NCBI RefSeq assembly: GCF_024220585.1
Contig: NZ_JAMXKF010000005.1
Span: 124,289 to 188,288, forward strand
DNA from: Dyadobacter diqingensis
GTDB taxonomy: Bacteria; Bacteroidota; Bacteroidia; Cytophagales; Spirosomataceae
DNA: 64,000 bases
Direction: 5' to 3'
Numbering within the stretch: position 1 is the first letter of the stretch; the number at the start of each line of letters is the position of its first letter. Of this stretch, positions 28,042-37,502 are shown one piece after another. The notes beneath the pieces were generated by a model. It did not search any database, had not been told where the DNA came from, and worked only from the letters and a program-made list of their open reading frames with translations. A program made the position numbers and the translations under genes.

Positions 28042-28400
28042 AGTATCCTGCTCGTTGAATGTATGCCCAAGTGGTCATTTCTGACTTATTCCACTTGATG
28101 AATGCTTACGCAAAACTCCGTTGCAACAGCAAGAAAAAGTACCTATTCCCGGGCGAAACGGACAAATTGACTACTGAAACTGGTAGAACGGGGTACGGGT
28201 ATCGGCGCGCTCATAGCAGGGAAGACATTTTTCGATAAATGCCCTTTGAACTTAAATGAGTAAAAATAGAACAATACGAATGGCTGCTGTTTTTCACCCC
28301 TGATTTTGTCCGTCTCAATGACGAACTGCAACTCTTTATGCGTCCGGAGAATGAATTTTGACTTATCAAAAATGCACTTGAAGTGTCAACTATAAGCCAA
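28042..28400. other. 359-bp divergent intergenic region
   Basis: Between the SnoaL-like gene and the efflux operon. It holds GGCGAAACGGACAAATT at 28152-28168, which matches a site before the LytS-type kinase gene (37327-37343) at 16 of 17 positions. Overlapping minus-strand frames here have no family support. It should hold the promoter of the efflux operon, but no clear TAnnTTTG was found. Confidence 0.45.
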
Positions 28401-29741
28401 ATGAAAAGGTATTTTTTTCTGATATTCGCTATCGCTTTGTCTGTCTCCGCACAGGCACAGGAGCATCTGAGTTTAAAGCAATGCATAGATTATGGCCTTA
28501 AACACCACCGCAGCACGGTTGTATATAAAAATGAAGGAGAGGCTGCCCGTTTCAAGGCAAAGGAAGCCATGGCGGCATATCTGCCTGCCGTGAATGTGAA
28601 CGGGAGTGTCGACGATAACCTTAAAGTGCAGCAATCCGTCATTCCTGCCGGTGTTTTTGGCCCCACGGATGTGAAGGTAGCATTTACTAAAAAATTCAAC
28701 AGCAATATCACTGCCCAGGTTGACCAGACGATCTTCGACAAATCCCTGATCACGGGATTGAAGGCCAATAAGGTGTCGATCAAACAGGCGGAGCTAAATG
28801 CCCAGCAGAATGACGAGACCATCATTTACAACATCAGCAATGCTTATTACCAGATTTTTGTCTATCGTCAGCAGTTGTCGTTGTTGCAAAGCAATCTAGA
28901 TACCTATCAGCAGCAGCTCGGGATTTCCAGACTGCAACTGGAAAAAGGTGTGGCGATGGAATCGGATGTCAATAAGATCCAGGTGAATTACAATAACACC
29001 AATTCGCAGGTGCTGGTTGCGGAAAGCAATCTTGAACTGGCGCAAAACCAGTTGAAAAACGCGATGGGTTATTCGCTCAGCGATTCGCTTAAAATCCAGG
29101 ATTTTGTGCTGGATGAACCCGTTGCACAGCAGACCCATTTTACCCTCTCTGATTTTCCGTTATTCAACGTTTCAAACCGTACCGATTTTAAGTTGTCAGA
29201 AGTTAACATCACCCTGCTTGATATCGACCAGAAGCGGATCCGCGCTACTGCAATTCCAAAACTGACAGCGTATGCAAGATATGGCGGGGTCGGTTTTGGC
29301 GATGATCTGGGTCAGTCTTTTTCAAAGATCAGTGATTTTGCCGCTGTCGGTGTGAAGCTGGCGATACCGGTTTTTGATGGTTTTAAGCGTAATGCACAGT
29401 ACAATCAGGCCAGGATTAAGCAGGTTAATGCGCGTGAGAATTTAAAGATCGATCAGGAGACCTTCCATTTGGAATTCGACAATGCCCGTACCCAACTGAT
29501 CAAGGCGCAAAGCAGCCTGGAAAATGACAAAAGAACGATCGGGCTTGCTGAATCGGTTTTCAAAAGCACGGATCTGCAATATCAGAAGGGTGTTACGGAC
29601 CTGACCGACTGGCTGAACTCGCAGTATTCGCTAAAAGAAGCCCAAAGTAATTACCTGAATTCTCTCTATAATTTTCTGATAGCCAAAATCGATCTTGAAA
29701 AAGCGAACGGCACTTTGAAAACTTTTCATAACACGTTATAA
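28401..29741 (+). CDS. TolC-family outer-membrane efflux protein
   Basis: The ATG at 28401 begins the signal peptide MKRYFFLIFAIALSVSAQAQ; an upstream in-frame GTG adds only six residues and was rejected. The 446-aa product has two long alpha-helical repeats typical of TolC (SLKQCIDYGLKHH at the start, then Gln/Asn-rich coiled helices around 150-230 and 330-430) with short beta-barrel strands between. It forms the outer-membrane exit duct of the tripartite pump encoded with the next two genes, 8 nt upstream of the adaptor. Confidence 0.93.
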   Translation: MKRYFFLIFAIALSVSAQAQEHLSLKQCIDYGLKHHRSTVVYKNEGEAARFKAKEAMAAYLPAVNVNGSVDDNLKVQQSVIPAGVFGPTDVKVAFTKKFNSNITAQVDQTIFDKSLITGLKANKVSIKQAELNAQQNDETIIYNISNAYYQIFVYRQQLSLLQSNLDTYQQQLGISRLQLEKGVAMESDVNKIQVNYNNTNSQVLVAESNLELAQNQLKNAMGYSLSDSLKIQDFVLDEPVAQQTHFTLSDFPLFNVSNRTDFKLSEVNITLLDIDQKRIRATAIPKLTAYARYGGVGFGDDLGQSFSKISDFAAVGVKLAIPVFDGFKRNAQYNQARIKQVNARENLKIDQETFHLEFDNARTQLIKAQSSLENDKRTIGLAESVFKSTDLQYQKGVTDLTDWLNSQYSLKEAQSNYLNSLYNFLIAKIDLEKANGTLKTFHNTL

Positions 29742-29749
29742 TATCCATC

Positions 29750-30811
29750 ATGAAACGTAAATACATCATTTCAATCGGCATTCTGGCGGTGATCCTGTTG
29801 ATCGCTTTTAAGCTGACAGCCAATAAAAAGCAACTGGATGAAAATAATCAGCCAGAGAAAAAAGTGGCGGTCAAAATTCCTGTTAAATATGCGGCAGCGA
29901 AAGAACAGGTTCTGGAAGTAAGCATTGTGAAAACGGGAAACCTGGCACCTTACAAAGAATCGAAGGTGATCACGACCAGCAGCGGTATTTTGCAAAAGGT
30001 GCGGTTTGAACTGGGAGATCAGGTTCGTCAGGGGCAGGTGTTGGCTATGATGGATAACCGGACGGCCCAGCTGGATCTTCAAAAAGCCCAGAGCAGTCTG
30101 GCCAAACTGAAAACGGACCTGCAAACCTATACTGAGCTTTACGAAGGGAAAGCGGCGACGAGAGAAAAAGTAAACGAGATCCGTCAGAATTACAACGACG
30201 CGCTTGTTGAGGTTGACCAGATCAAAAAGCAAATGACGGACGCTTCGGTGAAAGCGCCGACAAGCGGTATCATTGCGGCCAAAAATCTGGAAGAAGGTGT
30301 TTTTGCCAATGCAGGTTCTGAAATTGCCACGATCGTTAATTTGTCGCGTACAAAAGTACAGGTGAATCTGACGGAAGCTGAGGTATATCAGATCAAACAG
30401 GGACAATCTGTAAAGATTACCACGGACGTATATCCTAATACGGTTTTTTCGGGGAGGGTATCTTTTATAAGTCCGCAGGCTGATGTCACGCACAATTATA
30501 TGGCAGAAATCATGGTCGATAATGCGCAGAATGCACCGCTCCGTTCAGGCACGTTTGTCTATGCGGATTTCTCCCAAAAATCTAAGGAACAGATTCTGGT
30601 TATCCCACGCGAGGCGCTTACCGAAAGTGTTAAAAATGCCTCGGTTTATGTGATCGGGCAGGACAACAGGGTGGCTCTGAGAGCCGTGCAGCCGGGAAGG
30701 GAAACGGGCGGTATGATAGAAATAATCAGCGGATTGAAATCCGGTGATCGTGTGGTGACTTCGGGGCAGATTAACCTGAAAAACGGAAGTGAAGTTAGTT
30801 TATCTAATTAA
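29750..30811 (+). CDS. RND efflux periplasmic adaptor (membrane fusion protein)
   Basis: A 353-aa HlyD/AcrA-type adaptor. An N-terminal membrane anchor (about 5-22) is followed by a lipoyl-like half (GILQKVRFELGDQVRQGQVLA), an alpha-hairpin (about 105-160), the second lipoyl half (VKAPTSGIIAAKNLEEGVF), and beta-barrel and membrane-proximal domains. It links the RND pump to the TolC duct. The gene lies 8 nt after the TolC gene and 9 nt before the pump gene. Confidence 0.93.
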   Translation: MKRKYIISIGILAVILLIAFKLTANKKQLDENNQPEKKVAVKIPVKYAAAKEQVLEVSIVKTGNLAPYKESKVITTSSGILQKVRFELGDQVRQGQVLAMMDNRTAQLDLQKAQSSLAKLKTDLQTYTELYEGKAATREKVNEIRQNYNDALVEVDQIKKQMTDASVKAPTSGIIAAKNLEEGVFANAGSEIATIVNLSRTKVQVNLTEAEVYQIKQGQSVKITTDVYPNTVFSGRVSFISPQADVTHNYMAEIMVDNAQNAPLRSGTFVYADFSQKSKEQILVIPREALTESVKNASVYVIGQDNRVALRAVQPGRETGGMIEIISGLKSGDRVVTSGQINLKNGSEVSLSN

Positions 30812-30820
30812 TCAAAGGAC

Positions 30821-33800
30821 ATGTCAATATCAGAAATAGCCGTAAAAAGGCCTTTGTTAATCGTGGTAATTTTTACTGTGCTTATCCTTTTCGGGTTGCA
30901 GAGTTATACCTTGCTTAACTATAATCTGCTGCCTAAAATGCAGGTTAATGTCGTCAGTGTCAGCACGGTTTATCCGGGTGCTTCGGCAGCGGAGGTTGAA
31001 AGTTCGGTAACCAAAAAGCTGGAAGATGCCTTTGCCTCCATCGAAGGTCTGGATCAGATCAGTTCGACTTCGCAGGAAGGGGTTTCACAAATTTCGGTGA
31101 CTTTGAAAAGTGATGCCGATGTAGACAAAGCCGAGCGGGATATTCAGCGAAAAGCGGATCAGGCGCAAAATGAATTGCCCAAAGACATCGACAAACCGCT
31201 TGTCAACAAGATCAGTCTTGAAGAAACACCGGTGATTAAGGCAGGTGTAACGTCCAAACTGGCTCCAAGGGACTTGTATGACCTTATTGATCTTCAGGTG
31301 CGTCCGCTTCTTCAGAATATTCCGGGTGTCGGACAGGTTAATATCATTGGCGGCGACGAACGCCAGATTCAGGTCAATATTGATCAGGCTAAACTGAAAG
31401 GCTATAATTTAAGCATTGCCCAGGTTACTCAGGCGGTGGCCAAGGCCAATCAGTCGTTTCCGGCCGGGCAGATTGAAACGAAAAATCAGCAGTTTTCCAT
31501 TCGTTATGACGCCAATGTCACCTCGGTAGGGCAGATCAACAAACTGATTGTTTCAAAGGATAGAAAAGGAGGGACGATTTATCTTGAAAATGTGGCCGAA
31601 GTGGTGGATGCAACCGCCAAGACTACGGCAATCAATCACATCAACGGTATTCCATCCATTGGTATCCAGCTGGTTAAGCAAACAGATGCCAATGCTGTGG
31701 ATGTCAGTCGGCTGGTGAAGGAAAAATTTACTTCACTGGAAAATCAGTTTAAATCACATGATGTCAAATTTGAAGTTTCCAGCGATCAGAGTACGTACAC
31801 ACTTTCATCGGCGCATGCTGTGATGGAAGATCTCGTGCTGGCGATTATCATCGTCGGACTGGTTATGCTTGCCTTTCTGCATAGCGTCAGAAGCTCTCTT
31901 TTCGTTCTGGTGGCTTTGCCTTGCTCCATCATTCCGACGTTTATTGCGATGTATTTTCTCGGTTTTTCGCTGAATATGATGTCATTGATGGCGATGTCGC
32001 TGGTTGTCGGTATTCTGGTGGATGACTCGATCGTGGTTTTGGAAAATATTTACCGGCATCTGGAAATGGGTTCCGACCGAAGAAAAGCGGCGCTCGACGG
32101 GCGCAGTGAAATTGGTTTTACTGCCCTGGCTATCACCCTCGTAGACGTCGTGGTATTTCTCCCGCTGGCACTTTCAGGTGGTATCATCGGCTCTATTCTG
32201 CGTGAATTTTCACTGGTTGTCGTGATCTCAACCCTGATGAGTTTGTTCGTTTCCTTCACCATTACCCCGCTTCTGGCAAGCCGTTTTGGTAAACTCGAAG
32301 AAATGAATGAAAAAAGCTGGTGGGGTAGACTGAACCTTGGTTTTGAACGCATTATTGATCAGCTGAAAGCGGATTATGCATACCTGTTGGAGATTGCACT
32401 GGGGAAAAAACGCTGGCTTTTGTCCGGCGTTCTGATACTGATTTTCGGATCTGTTATGCTGCTTGCCAAAGGTTTTATTGGTGCTACTTTTATCCCGTCA
32501 TCGGATCAGGGTGAGCTTATGATCAAGATTGAGCTGGACCCGTCAGCGACCATTTATCAGACCAATATGGTCACGCAGCAGGTTGAAAAGATGGTGATGC
32601 AAAAACCCGAGGTAGTGAATGTATTTTCAAGTATCGGATTTGTCTCGGGGAGTGTTGCTGGTGCGGCCAATAATGGAAATTTGTCGGAACTAACTGTGAC
32701 ACTGGTAGATAAAAGTAAAAGAAGTTTTTCTCCGGGTGAATTCGGGTTGAAAATGCAGCGGGAAATCAGCGCGGTGATACCAGGCATAAAGGTATCCTCT
32801 TCGCCAACAAGCATTTCCGGACAAAGTCAGGCGCCGATTCAGGTTGCAGTAAAAGGTGTTGATCTTGAACAGGTTCGGGCTGTGGCCAGTCAGTTCAAAG
32901 ATACCATTGCCAGCATTCCGGGAACGCAGTTTGTGGAGTTATCCGTTAAAGATCAAAAACAGGAAGTGGATGTAAAACTCGACCGCGAAAAAATGACGTT
33001 GTTGGGACTTGATGCCAGCCAGGTTGGCGCTGCCTTGCAAAATGCTTTCAGCGGCGATGATAAGAGTAAATTCAAACAGGCTGGTAATGAGTATGATATC
33101 AAAATTGGTCTCGACCAGTATAACCGTTCGGAAATTGGGAATGTCAAAAATCTGTCGTTTGCGAACAGCGATGGTCAGAGTTTTGTATTAAGCCAGTTTG
33201 CAGAAGTGGGGGATGCCCTGGGTGAGAGTGTGTTACAGCGAAATAATCGTCTCAATGCGATCACGGTTAATGCCAACGTGGTAGGCCGCCCGGTGGGATC
33301 GGTGGCGGACGATATCAAACTGAGCGCAGGCCATATCAAACTGCCGGAGGGAATTACCATTGAATATCTGGGAGAAGTGAAAAACCAGGGCGACGCATTT
33401 GGCAGTCTGGGAATGGCACTGGTTACGGCGATTTTGCTGGTTTACCTGATCATGGTTGCACTTTATGAAAGCCTGATCTACCCGTTTGTGGTATTGTTTT
33501 CAATACCGGTTGCGCTGATCGGAGCGTTTCTTGCCCTTGCACTGACGATGGAAACGCTGAATATTTTTTCCATCATCGGGGTAATCATGCTGCTGGGGCT
33601 TGTTTCTAAAAATGCGATTCTGATTGTTGACTTCACCAACGAACTGAAAAGCCAGGGACATTCTGTAAAAGAGGCCCTTATTGAAGCGGGTAAGGAAAGG
33701 CTTCGTCCTATCCTGATGACCACCTTGGCGATGATCCTGGGAATGCTGCCGATCGCGCTGGCGAGTGGTCCGGGCGCGGAAGTGAAAAACGGAATGGCCT

Positions 33801-33940
33801 GGGTGATTATCGGTGGCCTTACGAGCTCGATGATCTTTACCTTGTTTGTGGTTCCTTCCGTTTATCTTATCATCGAAAAACTGCTTGTCCGTTTTGGTAC
33901 CAAACCACAACCCGAACCGGTCATTGCTTTAAATGCTTAA
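30821..33940 (+). CDS. RND-family efflux permease (HAE1/AcrB type)
   Basis: A 1039-aa inner-membrane pump with two halves, each with a large periplasmic loop and six membrane segments. Typical features are YPGASAAEVESSV near 45, SLVVGILVDDSIVVLENIYRH with the proton-relay Asp pair near 395, and in the second half IIGVIMLLGLVSKNAILIVDF near 905. The length is normal for the family. It uses the proton gradient to expel drugs, detergents or metabolites. Substrate unknown. No TetR- or MarR-type repressor is adjacent, so control may come from the LytTR pair about 2 kb away. Confidence 0.95.
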   Translation: MSISEIAVKRPLLIVVIFTVLILFGLQSYTLLNYNLLPKMQVNVVSVSTVYPGASAAEVESSVTKKLEDAFASIEGLDQISSTSQEGVSQISVTLKSDADVDKAERDIQRKADQAQNELPKDIDKPLVNKISLEETPVIKAGVTSKLAPRDLYDLIDLQVRPLLQNIPGVGQVNIIGGDERQIQVNIDQAKLKGYNLSIAQVTQAVAKANQSFPAGQIETKNQQFSIRYDANVTSVGQINKLIVSKDRKGGTIYLENVAEVVDATAKTTAINHINGIPSIGIQLVKQTDANAVDVSRLVKEKFTSLENQFKSHDVKFEVSSDQSTYTLSSAHAVMEDLVLAIIIVGLVMLAFLHSVRSSLFVLVALPCSIIPTFIAMYFLGFSLNMMSLMAMSLVVGILVDDSIVVLENIYRHLEMGSDRRKAALDGRSEIGFTALAITLVDVVVFLPLALSGGIIGSILREFSLVVVISTLMSLFVSFTITPLLASRFGKLEEMNEKSWWGRLNLGFERIIDQLKADYAYLLEIALGKKRWLLSGVLILIFGSVMLLAKGFIGATFIPSSDQGELMIKIELDPSATIYQTNMVTQQVEKMVMQKPEVVNVFSSIGFVSGSVAGAANNGNLSELTVTLVDKSKRSFSPGEFGLKMQREISAVIPGIKVSSSPTSISGQSQAPIQVAVKGVDLEQVRAVASQFKDTIASIPGTQFVELSVKDQKQEVDVKLDREKMTLLGLDASQVGAALQNAFSGDDKSKFKQAGNEYDIKIGLDQYNRSEIGNVKNLSFANSDGQSFVLSQFAEVGDALGESVLQRNNRLNAITVNANVVGRPVGSVADDIKLSAGHIKLPEGITIEYLGEVKNQGDAFGSLGMALVTAILLVYLIMVALYESLIYPFVVLFSIPVALIGAFLALALTMETLNIFSIIGVIMLLGLVSKNAILIVDFTNELKSQGHSVKEALIEAGKERLRPILMTTLAMILGMLPIALASGPGAEVKNGMAWVIIGGLTSSMIFTLFVVPSVYLIIEKLLVRFGTKPQPEPVIALNA

Positions 33941-33977
33941 ACCGGTCTTAACCGCGTCAAACAGCATTTTTTTTACT

Positions 33978-34033
33978 ATCTCAGCGAGATTTACTTATCT
34001 TTTGTAAGTGGATCTCGCTGAGATTTTTTTTTT
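33978..34033 (+). terminator. Strong terminator of the efflux operon
   Basis: Perfect 13-bp stem (ATCTCAGCGAGAT at 33978-33990 with ATCTCGCTGAGAT at 34012-34024) with further pairing inside the loop, followed by ten T residues. Confidence 0.92.
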
Positions 34034-34424
34034 GCGTAAAAATGATATCATTTGCAGATGTTTAAGGATCTTTTCAGGCCGTGATTTTATTAATGATTTT
34101 TTTGAAAAATAGATAGGGGGAAGAGCGTTCTGTCTTGTCATGGATTTGTAGCACCAAAAGAATATCAAAACCAATTAAATCGCTGACTTTCAGATTTTAC
34201 CAGACAGGTATGCTGTGTCCGGATACTGTGTCTGTAAAGAATTTGGAAGTCGAAAGTGACAACGCGGAGTTTATCATGAAGGGGCTGGCCAGCGCCATGA
34301 TATATATTCCGATTGTGTCTGGTCTTTGCGTGATGATGGAGGAATGATAATCCGGTTTGGGCTACCAAAAAGTGCAAAGCATTAATTCACAGAACGGTCA
34401 AAAATCTAACCTAATTTATTAACA
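34034..34424. other. 391-bp intergenic region upstream of the outer-membrane barrel gene
   Basis: Nothing firmly supported. A 45-codon plus-strand frame from ATG 34210 (beginning MLCPDTVSVK) to the TGA at 34345-34347 is open, but shows no family and an overlapping minus-strand frame is equally plausible. It should hold the promoter of the next gene. Confidence 0.4.
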
Positions 34425-35450
34425 ATGAAAACAATCATTGCTTGTGCCCTGTTGTGGGTAATCGTAATTCCTGCGTTTGGCCAGGGTTTAAAATATCAGC
34501 TTAGCCCAAAAGCACTGGATTCACTAAAATTCACTTATTACCGAATGGCTGCCTTAAAATATCCAAGCATCCGGCAGGCATCCATTTCAACGGATTTTGT
34601 CTCCAATGCAAATGTCAATACAAAGCTGCTCGGGGACGATCTGTTCGACGGGAAAGCGCAGATCGTCAGGGTTAAGGCGCACCTCACGGTGCCTGTTGTG
34701 TCCTGGGGTAAAAATTCGATATCCTCAACGTTTGGAATTACCAACCAGCACCTGAACCTTAGTAGTGTGAACAGCTATACACCCCGGCTGGGTGTGAAAA
34801 ATATGAAAACGAATCTGACCACACTCAATTTTGTTGCCAGCTTCACCAGAACCGATTCATTGTTTCACAAACCTCTTACACTGAGTGTTGCTGCGTCAGG
34901 ACTAGCCAATGCTGAGCTTGACAGAACCAGGCTGGTTTTTACAGGATTCGCATCCATTAATCTATTCAGAAATCCGGTTTCAAGTCTGTCGGTTGGACTG
35001 GCACTGATCAGTGACCGTTCCTCGGTAACCCCTGTAACGCCAATCATCAGCTATTCCCGGAAGTTTTCGAATATGGGCATGGAATTGCTCGCCGATATGC
35101 CATCACGGATTGTTCTCAGAAAAGAATTATCAGCCAAAAGTTTCGTTTCGCTCGGTTCTGAGCTGACCGGCAATTTCTTCTTTTTTAATCTGAATGAGTC
35201 CAACTTACCGGCGAATGCCATTGGAACAACTTTAATTATCAAGTCTGGTGTGACTTTGGAGCATTTGATATCCAAAAGTGTGGTGGTGGGTGTCAGTGCC
35301 GGTATTTTCACAACGCCGTCTACCAAACTTATGGGCGACACAGCCCGTCCGGCAGATTACTTCATCAAAACCAAAACGACCAACGAACCCTATTTAAACC
35401 TGACGGTTTCGTTCCTGCCATTCTGGAAAGGACTGAAATTACAGCCCTGA
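34425..35450 (+). CDS. Putative outer-membrane beta-barrel protein (DUF6268-like)
   Basis: A 341-aa protein with a signal peptide (about 1-20, MKTIIACALLWVIVIPAFGQ). The rest is rich in alternating polar/hydrophobic strands and ends in an amphipathic strand (LNLTVSFLPFWKGLKLQP), as expected of an outer-membrane barrel. It resembles the DUF6268 barrels seen near LytTR systems in Bacteroidota, but the match is by eye only. It lies between the efflux operon and the convergent LytTR pair. Role unknown. Confidence 0.6.
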   Translation: MKTIIACALLWVIVIPAFGQGLKYQLSPKALDSLKFTYYRMAALKYPSIRQASISTDFVSNANVNTKLLGDDLFDGKAQIVRVKAHLTVPVVSWGKNSISSTFGITNQHLNLSSVNSYTPRLGVKNMKTNLTTLNFVASFTRTDSLFHKPLTLSVAASGLANAELDRTRLVFTGFASINLFRNPVSSLSVGLALISDRSSVTPVTPIISYSRKFSNMGMELLADMPSRIVLRKELSAKSFVSLGSELTGNFFFFNLNESNLPANAIGTTLIIKSGVTLEHLISKSVVVGVSAGIFTTPSTKLMGDTARPADYFIKTKTTNEPYLNLTVSFLPFWKGLKLQP

Positions 35451-35487
35451 AAGGGCGTCATCCCTCACCACAGGGCATCGCCCTGTG
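35444..35487. repeat. REP-like double hairpin between convergent genes
   Basis: Two short hairpins: GCCCT-GAA-AGGGC (35444-35456, overlapping the stop codon) and CACAGGGC-ATC-GCCCTGTG (35469-35487). Such GCCCTG-rich hairpin pairs resemble small interspersed palindromes in some Bacteroidota genomes. It may also act as a bidirectional terminator between the barrel and LytTR genes. Confidence 0.4.
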
Positions 35488-35492
35488 AGACA

Positions 35493-36260
35493 TTACGGAT
35501 GCCCCGATAACCAGGCCAGGAATTGGGGCGTCTTTTCTTTGCTTACCGTGATAATATCATGGAAAGGGATGGACACGGCCACTGACAATTTCCGTGAAAG
35601 ATAGCTGGATGCATTTACCACACTTTTCCGGTTCAGAAGACATTGCCTGTTAGCCCTGAAAAACCCGGTGCCGGTTATTTTTTCCAGCTCGTCGAGATTG
35701 CTTTTGGGGTAATAGGTTTTGTTGTCAAAAGTTACGAGGTGGGTAATTTCGTTTTCAACGTAAAACAAAGCGATATCATCCAGTTTTACAGGCATAATCA
35801 CGTCCTTGTAATAGACCAGAATAGCCGTTTGCCTGGGCTGATACTGAGTCGAGATTTCTTTGATCAGCGACTGGAAATAGCTGTCGTTGTTTACCGGTTG
35901 AGAATTTCGCAGGTTATTAAATTTTTTTAGCGCTGCCTGAACGGAGGTTAGTGTAAACGGTTTTAGTAAATAATCGATGCCATTGGCGTTGAAAGCGTTA
36001 AGCGCATATTCATCAAAAGCGGTACAAAAAATGACTGGCGTGGTAATCTCGATCGCTGAGAAAATTTCAAAGCTCAGCCCATCGCCAAGCTGTATGTCAC
36101 TGAATATCAAATCCGGAGCGGCGTTTTTGCCGAAATAGGTTAGCGCCTCTTTTACCGACTGTAAAACTGTGACGATCTCGCTTGTGGGTGCAGCCTGAAT
36201 AATGGTATCTGCAAGGTCGTCGGCGGTCCATTTTTCGTCCTCAATGATTATAATTTTCAT
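35493..36260 (-). CDS. LytTR-family response regulator
   Basis: A 255-aa regulator. The receiver domain (1-120) has acidic residues at 7-9 (IIEDEK), phospho-acceptor D55 (FSDIQLGD) and the conserved Lys in YLLKPF near 100. The LytTR DNA-binding domain (about 150-250) has the usual strand pattern with YVENEITHLVTFDNKTYY and GTGFFRANRQCLLN. Its start overlaps the kinase gene by 20 nt, so the two are translationally coupled. Targets unknown; the nearby barrel and efflux genes are candidates. Confidence 0.93.
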   Translation of the reverse strand: MKIIIIEDEKWTADDLADTIIQAAPTSEIVTVLQSVKEALTYFGKNAAPDLIFSDIQLGDGLSFEIFSAIEITTPVIFCTAFDEYALNAFNANGIDYLLKPFTLTSVQAALKKFNNLRNSQPVNNDSYFQSLIKEISTQYQPRQTAILVYYKDVIMPVKLDDIALFYVENEITHLVTFDNKTYYPKSNLDELEKITGTGFFRANRQCLLNRKSVVNASSYLSRKLSVAVSIPFHDIITVSKEKTPQFLAWLSGHP

Positions 36261-37281
36261 TCTCGTACATTTTAATAGTTACTGAAAAACGTTCCGCGCT
36301 TTGTTTTATATCAATTTGATCACCCGACAAAAGTTTGTACCGCTCTGCAAGATTTGCCAAACCCAGGCCTGTCGAAACTTCTTTGTTGGATTTTACCTGA
36401 AGGTTATTTTCAACCGTAATATAATCTCCGTCATCCGAGACATTGATTCTTAGTGGATTTTCCTCGGTCAGGGCGTTGTGTTTAATTGTATTTTCCAGTA
36501 AAACCTGAATGGAAAAGAAAGGTACAAATTTGCTTCTGGCTTGCTCGGATACGTTTACATTGTATTCAATGGCATCACCAAACCTGATTTTCTGCATTTC
36601 CATGTAGTCAAGACAAAGCGTTAATTCCGTTTGCAGCGAAGAAATTTTGGAAGCATGATCTGAAACGGAAGCCCTCAGGAAATTGGCCAACTTGGTCAGA
36701 TAGAATTCACCTTTTTCAGTATCTTTTTTGTACAATGATTTTAAAATAGTCAGGGAATTGAAAAGAAAATGCGGATGGATCTGCTGCCGTAAGAGAAAAT
36801 TAGAGGCCTCGCTGACAGCCGCTTTCAATTGCATATTTTCCAGTTCTGCCTGAGACTTGCTGTGCTGGAGAAGCACCTGATTTTGCAGTACGATCATCAG
36901 TGTGTTGAAGATCACGTACGAAACAAAATGCGTTATGATCATTTTTTGATCCGATAACTCGTTTTGCTTTCCTGACAAAAATGAAAAACATACAATCAGT
37001 ACCGTGTAAATGGTCAGACTTAACAACGTGCCGAATAAATATCTCAAAAAAATACCCCTTTTGTTCGACTGGGCATATTTTGAGCGCCAGATACGGAGCG
37101 TGTAGATGTTTGACAATCCCAGCAGGTAAATCATGATACAGCCCCGCACGAAAGTCATGATCACAAACGTGATCGATTCAACCTTGCTGATGATCAGCAT
37201 GACAAAGACAAACAGGTTGATAAAAATGGTCATCAACAGATTGAGTCTGTACAGATTTTGGAGTGGGAGTGATGCGTTCAT
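36241..37281 (-). CDS. LytS-type sensor histidine kinase
   Basis: A 346-aa kinase. The N-terminal 145 residues hold about four membrane segments with no large periplasmic domain, so it probably senses within or near the membrane. The His_kinase domain has the motif QIHPHFLFNSL with phospho-acceptor H169. The HATPase domain shows VLLENTIKHNAL (N box) and TGLGLANLAERY (G box). It overlaps the LytTR regulator gene by 20 nt, forming a classic two-component pair. Confidence 0.93.
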   Translation of the reverse strand: MNASLPLQNLYRLNLLMTIFINLFVFVMLIISKVESITFVIMTFVRGCIMIYLLGLSNIYTLRIWRSKYAQSNKRGIFLRYLFGTLLSLTIYTVLIVCFSFLSGKQNELSDQKMIITHFVSYVIFNTLMIVLQNQVLLQHSKSQAELENMQLKAAVSEASNFLLRQQIHPHFLFNSLTILKSLYKKDTEKGEFYLTKLANFLRASVSDHASKISSLQTELTLCLDYMEMQKIRFGDAIEYNVNVSEQARSKFVPFFSIQVLLENTIKHNALTEENPLRINVSDDGDYITVENNLQVKSNKEVSTGLGLANLAERYKLLSGDQIDIKQSAERFSVTIKMYENENYNH

Positions 37282-37326
37282 GCTGGAAATTAGCGAAAAT
37301 TGAGCTATTCCCTATCAGAGTTTCCA

Positions 37327-37343
37327 GGTGAAACGGACAAATT
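37327..37343. promoter_or_regulatory. Motif shared with the efflux-operon upstream region
   Basis: GGTGAAACGGACAAATT lies 46 nt upstream of the kinase start and matches 28152-28168 at 16 of 17 positions. On the minus strand it contains TCCGTTTCA, close to a LytTR half-site. A role in autoregulation is inferred. Confidence 0.3.
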
Positions 37344-37427
37344 TCGTGGTGACGGGTTTGGTCGCTTTCTCTGAATGCGTGACCATGAATCCATCAAACG
37401 TTTAGTAGCGCTCGTTTGCACTTACGC

Positions 37428-37473
37428 AAAAATGACCCGCAGTATCAGCATTGGATGATCTGCGAGTCATTTT
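37428..37473 (-). terminator. Terminator of the GH30 gene
   Basis: A 14-bp stem with one mismatch (left arm ending 37442, right arm 37460-37473) lies 30 nt after the GH30 stop on the minus strand, with a short T-run. Confidence 0.75.
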
Positions 37474-37502
37474 ATATCAAACAATTAGATAGTCAGCGTC
37501 GG

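Noticed and set aside
28211-28486. 91-aa minus-strand frame overlapping the TolC gene start
   Set aside because: Overlaps the TolC signal peptide and likely promoter; no domain.
29771-30493. 240-aa minus-strand frame inside the efflux adaptor gene
   Set aside because: Antisense to a clear MFP; Phe/Arg-rich composition typical of a shadow frame.
34210-34347. 45-codon plus-strand frame beginning MLCPDTVSVK
   Set aside because: An overlapping minus-strand frame is equally open and neither has support.
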